Of a DNA stretch of 10,782 nt, positions 7,144 to 10,782 are shown in pieces. Positions within the stretch are counted from its first letter, which is position 1, and each line of letters begins with the position of its first letter. The position numbers were made by a program, and so were the translations under genes. The stretch is from Planctomycetaceae bacterium. GTDB lineage: Bacteria > Planctomycetota > Planctomycetia > Pirellulales > Pirellulaceae. The DNA is taken from NCBI GenBank assembly GCA_007695205.1, contig REEF01000965.1, positions 1 through 10,782 on the forward strand. The letters run 5' to 3'. The notes under the pieces were generated by a model. That model was not told the origin of the DNA and did no database searches. It worked only from the letters and a program-made list of their open reading frames with translations.

Positions 7144-8124
7144 TCACTTTCCGGTCCCGGTTTGAAAGCTTTGCAAATCGTCCAACTGCGAATCAACGCC
7201 TTCGGAGGGGACGTCGATTTTCGCGGACCAAACGATGAGGTTCAAGATCAGCGTTCGCATATTCGGGTCGAGCCAATTGCGAATGAAGTGAGGCAGCACA
7301 ATCGCCGCGCCTCGTCCTCCGTCAGGGCGTTCAATTCCCCAGGCCACTAATTGTTGTCGCGGAGCTTCAGGAGGAATCATGGCCGTGGCAAAGGGTATCA
7401 AACGATTATGAGTTTCCTTGGGGCCGAAATACATTTCATAATAGGGCTCGTCGTGAATGCGAAACGATTTCCATCCGGCCAGCACGGCGTGCGGACGCTC
7501 GGCAGGTTCGATGGTCGATTCGAAAATCTTAGCCACCGACTGATGGTGCTCACATCGGGTCGCAAAATATCCACCGGTCCAATCCAACAAGGGATGATGC
7601 CCTTCAGGTGTAACATCATGCTTCGCTAACCCGGTCGCAAAATGCACGCAGACGATACCGCAACCGCGTTGGGTCATTTCGTCAAGTTGCTGTAAGATCC
7701 GAGACTTGTTTTCCATGCGCGTCGGTGGAAAAAAATCGCCCAAAAAGACCACACTGGTAACCGCATCCAGCAGCGCGGCATCATCCGGCCATTGGGAAAC
7801 GACACTGACCGCAGGAGGATCAATTCGCTTGCTCTCCTGCAGCAAATGCTTGATCAAACGCCCCGTGGCGGCAACTTCGTGGGTCCCGGGTGGATGTTCG
7901 CTGGGGCCCACGACGACCAGCACATGTGTTTTCTGGGAACCCGAATCCGGTGTGTCAGTCGTCGATTTGCCACTCGCTTCGTCGCCGGCTATCGCGATGG
8001 CGGCGAATCCCGCCAGCAGAACTGCGACGAGGCTAATCGTCAGGCAGCGAATGACAGGCCGTTGTCGAGTCTTGGTTCGCATGAAAACAGGGGCAGCAGC
8101 CCAATGGGTTCTTTCGGGGAGCAT
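7144..8124 (-). CDS. Secreted or membrane-anchored ThuA-domain protein
   Basis: ThuA domain protein (Pfam PF06283, a class I glutamine-amidotransferase-like fold). I prefer ATG 8124 (326 aa) because a purine-rich AGAAGAG stretch lies about 8 nt upstream. The same frame is open from ATG 8169, and ATG 8082 would give a shorter signal peptide. A hydrophobic segment at about 27-46, preceded by several Arg/Lys and ending AIAIAG, looks like a signal peptide or anchor. In the domain: HVLVVVGPSEHPPGTHE (67-83), GCGIVCVHFATG (154-165), HHPLLDWTGGYF (176-187), the DEPYYEMYF motif at 225-233 and GRGAAIVLPHF (270-280). Rhizobial ThuA acts in trehalose use alongside 3-keto sugar formation, but the biochemical role of planctomycete copies is unknown. 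The GMC gene follows after 3 bp; the DUF1080 gene ends 184 bp upstream. Confidence 0.88.
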   Translation of the reverse strand: MLPERTHWAAAPVFMRTKTRQRPVIRCLTISLVAVLLAGFAAIAIAGDEASGKSTTDTPDSGSQKTHVLVVVGPSEHPPGTHEVAATGRLIKHLLQESKRIDPPAVSVVSQWPDDAALLDAVTSVVFLGDFFPPTRMENKSRILQQLDEMTQRGCGIVCVHFATGLAKHDVTPEGHHPLLDWTGGYFATRCEHHQSVAKIFESTIEPAERPHAVLAGWKSFRIHDEPYYEMYFGPKETHNRLIPFATAMIPPEAPRQQLVAWGIERPDGGRGAAIVLPHFIRNWLDPNMRTLILNLIVWSAKIDVPSEGVDSQLDDLQSFQTGTGK

Positions 8125-8204
8125 TTTCGTTTCTCTTCTTTCTTTCTTCTCTTTAGACTTTCTAACCATCCGACTGATTCAATTGCTCGCCCCAGTTACG
8201 CGAG

Positions 8205-8220
8205 CGTGGCACGAGCCACG
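8205..8220. repeat. Small hairpin between the DUF1080 and ThuA genes
   Basis: CGTGGC-ACGA-GCCACG is a 6-bp GC-rich stem with a 4-nt loop, lying in the 184-bp gap upstream of the ThuA start and 88 bp after the DUF1080 stop. No T-run follows on either strand. It may modestly reduce read-through, but stems this short also occur by chance. Confidence 0.3.
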
Positions 8221-8308
8221 AGGTCAGCATTCGCTGGCCGTCGTTGGCGTTGTTCTGCGAGACCTCAAAGAAGTCGAAGTGCTTACGGTCATGCAATAAG
8301 CCGACCTG

Positions 8309-9046
8309 CTACTCGGAGTGAATGTGGTCCGATTTTGAAACCGATGGTCTGACGCGGATATTCTTGTAATAGACCACGCTGCCCGGGTCGTGCGCTTGCA
8401 GGGCAAAGGTTCCCGACGATAGTCTGCGATCCGACCAAGTCTTATCCGTCGGCGGTAAGAAATCAGCCGGCTGTGTCCAGTCCACCACCGTTTGCCCTTG
8501 TAGTTTCACGACAACGCGGCGGCCTTGCACAACTAGGTTTACGGCAAACCACTCTCCGTCTTTCACCGGGGGATCACTTACGTCCTGAACAGCGTACAGA
8601 CTGCCTGTTTGGCGTTTGGCGCCGGGGCTGTTGATGACCTGGACTTCAAAACCTGTCTGCGGCCAGTTGTCTTGTACGTAATCAGTGTGAAAGTAGATGC
8701 CACCATTGGCATTGGGTTCCGTCTTGACATCTACCTCAAGTTCAAAGTCGGTAAATGAGGCATTGCCATCGGCACCGACATAAAAAAGGTGGCTCTTGGG
8801 AAACGACGCCTGATCCGGAATGGGGGTGCCCTGAGCATGAGCGACGATCATTCCGTCACGCACCGTGAACGAATCTGGATTCTCGCTCGCCTTCCACCCG
8901 TCAAGCGTCTTTCCGTCGAACAGCCAATTCCAGCCCTCCAAGTCGGACGCCTGCGCCGGGCCCGCGTCGTCTGAAGCAATCAGCGGACGGACAAGGACAG
9001 CACACAGCAGGCCGACCAAAATGGATGCAGTTGATTTCGATTTCAT
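8309..9046 (-). CDS. Secreted DUF1080 protein, 3-keto-disaccharide hydrolase family
   Basis: A 245-aa protein of the DUF1080/3-keto-disaccharide hydrolase family (Pfam PF06439), a concanavalin-like beta sandwich; characterised members cleave glycosides already oxidised at C3. ATG 9046 is chosen because GGGAG lies 9 nt upstream and a signal peptide follows (MKSKSTASILVGLLCAVLV..., cut near A24); the in-frame ATG at 9082 lacks both. Family marks: LFDGKTLDGW (42-51), NGGIYFHTDY (114-123), GFEVQVIN (132-139), TGSLYAVQDV (147-156), and the closing GTFALQAHDPGSVVYYKNIRVR (212-232). The length is typical of the single-domain form. It sits between the LacI-type regulator and the ThuA/GMC genes on the same strand, as expected for a step downstream of a sugar 3-dehydrogenase. 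Hydrolase activity is inferred from the family. Confidence 0.9.
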   Translation of the reverse strand: MKSKSTASILVGLLCAVLVRPLIASDDAGPAQASDLEGWNWLFDGKTLDGWKASENPDSFTVRDGMIVAHAQGTPIPDQASFPKSHLFYVGADGNASFTDFELEVDVKTEPNANGGIYFHTDYVQDNWPQTGFEVQVINSPGAKRQTGSLYAVQDVSDPPVKDGEWFAVNLVVQGRRVVVKLQGQTVVDWTQPADFLPPTDKTWSDRRLSSGTFALQAHDPGSVVYYKNIRVRPSVSKSDHIHSE

Positions 9047-9055
9047 TGGATTTAT

Positions 9056-9060
9056 CTCCC
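9056..9060 (-). promoter_or_regulatory. Ribosome binding site of the DUF1080 gene
   Basis: GGGAG on the - strand, 9 nt before ATG 9046, is the clearest Shine-Dalgarno sequence in the - strand series and fixes this start over the ATG at 9082. Confidence 0.55.
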
Positions 9061-9236
9061 ACGCGGCTGACGTCAAGTCCATCCTACCGCTTCAGTCGCT
9101 GGATCTCTTATGGCTGAAACAAAACAACATTACTCGCGTGACATTCTACCCGTTTCAATTGCCAACAGGGCCAGGCGAGTTCGATGCCGAAGGGGAATGG
9201 AGTCGTAAACCTCGGGATTGCCCGTTGACCCAAGTC

Positions 9237-10248
9237 TCATTTCGCTCGCACGATCAAGGTGCCGTCGATCAAGACTTTCTCTGCCGGGCGGCTGCGTCCT
9301 TCATTCAGGCGCGCGGCCAATAGGTCGAAGGCTCGCCTGCCCATGTCGTGTTTCGACACGGATATTGTCGTCAGTGGCGGGTCCATCATCGCGCTCAGCG
9401 GCAGATCGTCAAACCCGATCACCGAAACATCGTCGGGCACGCGGACCCCGGCCTCCTTCATCGCCTTCATCGCACCGTAGGCCATGATGTCGTTCGAGAT
9501 GAACAGCGCCGGGGGCAATTTGGCCGCCGCCTGCCAGACACTTCGCCATATCCCGGTACGCGCCATCGAAGGTGGTGTCGACTGGTACGACGCACTCCGC
9601 GTTCGCCTGGAGTCCAAAGTGCTTCATCGCATCGACAAAGCCCTGTTCGCGTAAGCGAAAATTGGCCACTTCCGCGTCACCCTTGACGAACCCGATCTCG
9701 CGGTGTCCGTGCTGGACCAAATGCGAGACGGCCGTAAACGCAGCCGCCTCGTTGCTCATGTCGACGAGGTCCAGTGGCAGATGGCCGTAGTAGGTGTCAA
9801 GAATCACAACCGGGATCGGGGCATTGACGAATGCCGACACCTCGTCGGCAGCCAATTCGGTGCCCAGCACAATCGCTCCATCTGCCGAGACCGTCGACAG
9901 AAACCGCACCGTCTCCTCGGCCCTGACATTGGCGAACATGTTGACCTCGACCGTCCATTTCGATAACCGCGCCTGCTGGTCCAGACCGGCGATGTAGTCC
10001 GCGATAAAGCCGTCGTGGTCTCGGTTCACCGTGTGACCATGGCGCGAGATCTTGAGGAACCGGATCGTTCGCCCCTTGGGGATGTCGTCCCCATACGGAA
10101 GTTTTCGCCGATAGTCCAGGTCGCCGGCCACCTTCAGCACTTGCTCTCTGGTTTCCTTCCCTACGCCGGGCTTGCGGTTAAACACCAACGAAACCGTGGC
10201 GATCGATACCCCGGCTTCACGAGCGACGTCTTTAATGTTGGTTCCCAT
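9237..10248 (-). pseudogene. LacI-family transcriptional regulator, interrupted by a frameshift
   Basis: A LacI/GalR-type repressor in two frames. The front frame (from ATG 10248) has the helix-turn-helix NIKDVAREAGVSIATVSLVF at residues 4-23 and the first part of the sugar-binding domain, through HLVQHGHREIGFVKGD (176-191), to about Q243. It then runs into 35-odd unrelated residues, stopping at 9409. The missing end lies in the next frame: LPPALFISNDIMAYGAMKA, then VPDDVSVIGFDDLPLSAMMDP, to the stop at 9237. Skipping one base near 9511-9519, where the + strand reads GGGGGCAATT, rejoins the halves into a normal 336-aa protein with nothing missing. An extra base in the G5 run (mutation or sequencing error) is the likeliest cause. 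The frame is open upstream to 10446, but 10248 gives the standard LacI start. It is probably the local regulator of the sugar genes, if functional. Confidence 0.85.
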
Positions 10249-10274
10249 TTCAGCACTTTGCGAGTCTCTTTTTA

Positions 10275-10296
10275 CTAAAACTGTAACGCGTTTTAG
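10275..10296. promoter_or_regulatory. Candidate operator upstream of the LacI-type regulator
   Basis: Two overlapping symmetries lie 27-48 bp upstream of the regulator start: CTAAAAC (10275-10281) mirrored by GTTTTAG (10290-10296), and the perfect 8-mer AACGCGTT (10285-10292). Size, AT-rich arms and GC-rich core suit a LacI-family site, suggesting autoregulation. No second confirmed copy was found. Confidence 0.4.
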
Positions 10297-10345
10297 CGGG
10301 AAATTCGTCTGCGGCTCCGATCTGTCCATAAAACACCGTTTGCGT

Positions 10346-10381
10346 GAATTACTGATTGATAAAGAATTACTGATTGATAAA
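10346..10381. repeat. Tandem 18-bp direct repeat in the divergent promoter region
   Basis: GAATTACTGATTGATAAA occurs twice, head to tail and identical (10346-10363, 10364-10381), between the regulator and the cytochrome gene. It is AT-rich in a GC-richer setting and is either a recent slippage duplication or a paired binding site. Confidence 0.9.
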
Positions 10382-10383
10382 AT
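10356..10383 (+). promoter_or_regulatory. Possible sigma70-like promoter for the cytochrome gene
   Basis: TTGATA (10356-10361) and TAAAAT (10378-10383) are spaced by 16 nt on the + strand. The first hexamer comes from the first 18-bp repeat and the second from the end of the second repeat. Transcription would begin about 110 nt before the cytochrome ATG. This is pattern matching only. Confidence 0.3.
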
Positions 10384-10499
10384 GGGGCGTTGATGCGAAA
10401 CTGGAAGCCTCCAACTTTCGCCCCGCATTTTTCGACCGCCAAACAAAGCCAGGGCTCGCAGTCATTCGCCCCTACCTAAACCACTCCCAGCGAACAGCC

Positions 10500-10782
10500 A
10501 TGTGCCACCTGCAACACATTACCCGCCCATTCTTGTTACTCGTCGCCAGCATTGGCTTGGCCGGTGCGGCACGCGCGGAGGAATCGTACGAAGCCTTCGT
10601 TTCCAAATATTGCATCGCTTGCCACGGTCCGGACCAGCAAGAAGGCGAACTGCGGATCGATACGCTCTCACGTGATTTCGCGCTCGGTGGCGATACTCAT
10701 CGCTGGGCGGAGGTGATCGAACGGGTCAACGCGGGTGACATGCCTCCCGAAGGCGAGCCACAACCGACGCAGGAGGAGATCG
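10500..10782 (+). CDS. Planctomycete cytochrome c (PSCyt1/DUF1592-type) protein, 5' part
   Basis: The reading frame is open from ATG 10500 to the window edge (94 codons seen). The protein starts with a signal peptide (hydrophobic FLLLVASIGLAGA, then ARA, cut near residue 26). A single c-type heme site follows: CIACH at 38-42, with the likely axial Met81 in GDMPPEGEPQP. The YCIACHGPDQQEGELRIDTL stretch and the MPP ligand loop are typical of the cytochrome domain heading the large planctomycete DUF1587/DUF1592/DUF1588/DUF1585 proteins, whose role is unsettled. If so, several hundred residues lie beyond the window. No Shine-Dalgarno sequence is evident before the ATG. It diverges from the regulator and shares its 251-bp upstream region; a redox link to the GMC dehydrogenase is conceivable but unsupported. 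Confidence 0.85.
   Translation, partial: MCHLQHITRPFLLLVASIGLAGAARAEESYEAFVSKYCIACHGPDQQEGELRIDTLSRDFALGGDTHRWAEVIERVNAGDMPPEGEPQPTQEEI

Noticed and set aside
9509..9522. Programmed ribosomal frameshift in the LacI-type gene
   Set aside because: No stimulatory element or stop codon at the shift site is seen, and the LacI family is not known for it. A simple 1-base indel at a homopolymer explains it.
10346..10381. CRISPR-like repeat
   Set aside because: Only two units, directly adjacent with no spacer, and no cas genes.

Overview
The window looks like chromosomal DNA of a planctomycete, probably of the Rhodopirellula/Pirellulales kind. The clues are two formylglycine-type sulfatases with signal peptides, a secreted DUF1080 (3-keto-disaccharide hydrolase) protein, a secreted ThuA-domain protein, and the start of a planctomycete-type cytochrome c protein (PSCyt1/DUF1592 style). 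This assignment rests on gene content read by eye, not on a search.

Layout. An N-sulfoglucosamine sulfohydrolase-like sulfatase lies on the + strand (147-1598). Seven genes then run on the - strand. In order of transcription from the right they are: a LacI-family regulator broken by a frameshift (10248-9237), a DUF1080 protein (9046-8309), a ThuA-domain protein (8124-7144), a GMC oxidoreductase (7140-5578), its small partner subunit of the gluconate 2-dehydrogenase subunit 3 family (5581-5171), an aldehyde dehydrogenase (5048-3561) and an arylsulfatase A-like sulfatase (3149-1782). At the right edge, on the + strand and divergent from the regulator, is the 5' part of a cytochrome c protein (10500 to the end).

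How the genes may work together. ThuA, GMC and the small subunit are tightly coupled: 3 bp between the first two and an ATGA overlap between the last two. A GMC enzyme with this small subunit is the composition of the known FAD-dependent glucoside 3-dehydrogenases. DUF1080 is the family of 3-keto-glycoside hydrolases, and ThuA proteins are linked to 3-keto sugar metabolism. The inference is an oxidative glycoside-cleavage locus: sulfatases strip sulfate, the GMC complex makes a 3-keto sugar, DUF1080 (and perhaps ThuA) cleaves or processes it, and the aldehyde dehydrogenase finishes an aldehyde product, under LacI-type control. The substrate is unknown.

Non-coding structure is rich. Between the aldehyde dehydrogenase and the second sulfatase sits a 351-bp, TA-flanked, nearly full-length inverted-repeat element (3211-3561) that resembles a MITE; its edge supplies the last base of the dehydrogenase stop codon. 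A separate 58-bp hairpin (5107-5164) lies just after the small-subunit gene. The divergent regulator/cytochrome region holds an operator-like palindrome and a tandem 18-bp repeat that forms a plausible promoter. I saw no tRNA, rRNA, CRISPR array or transposase gene.
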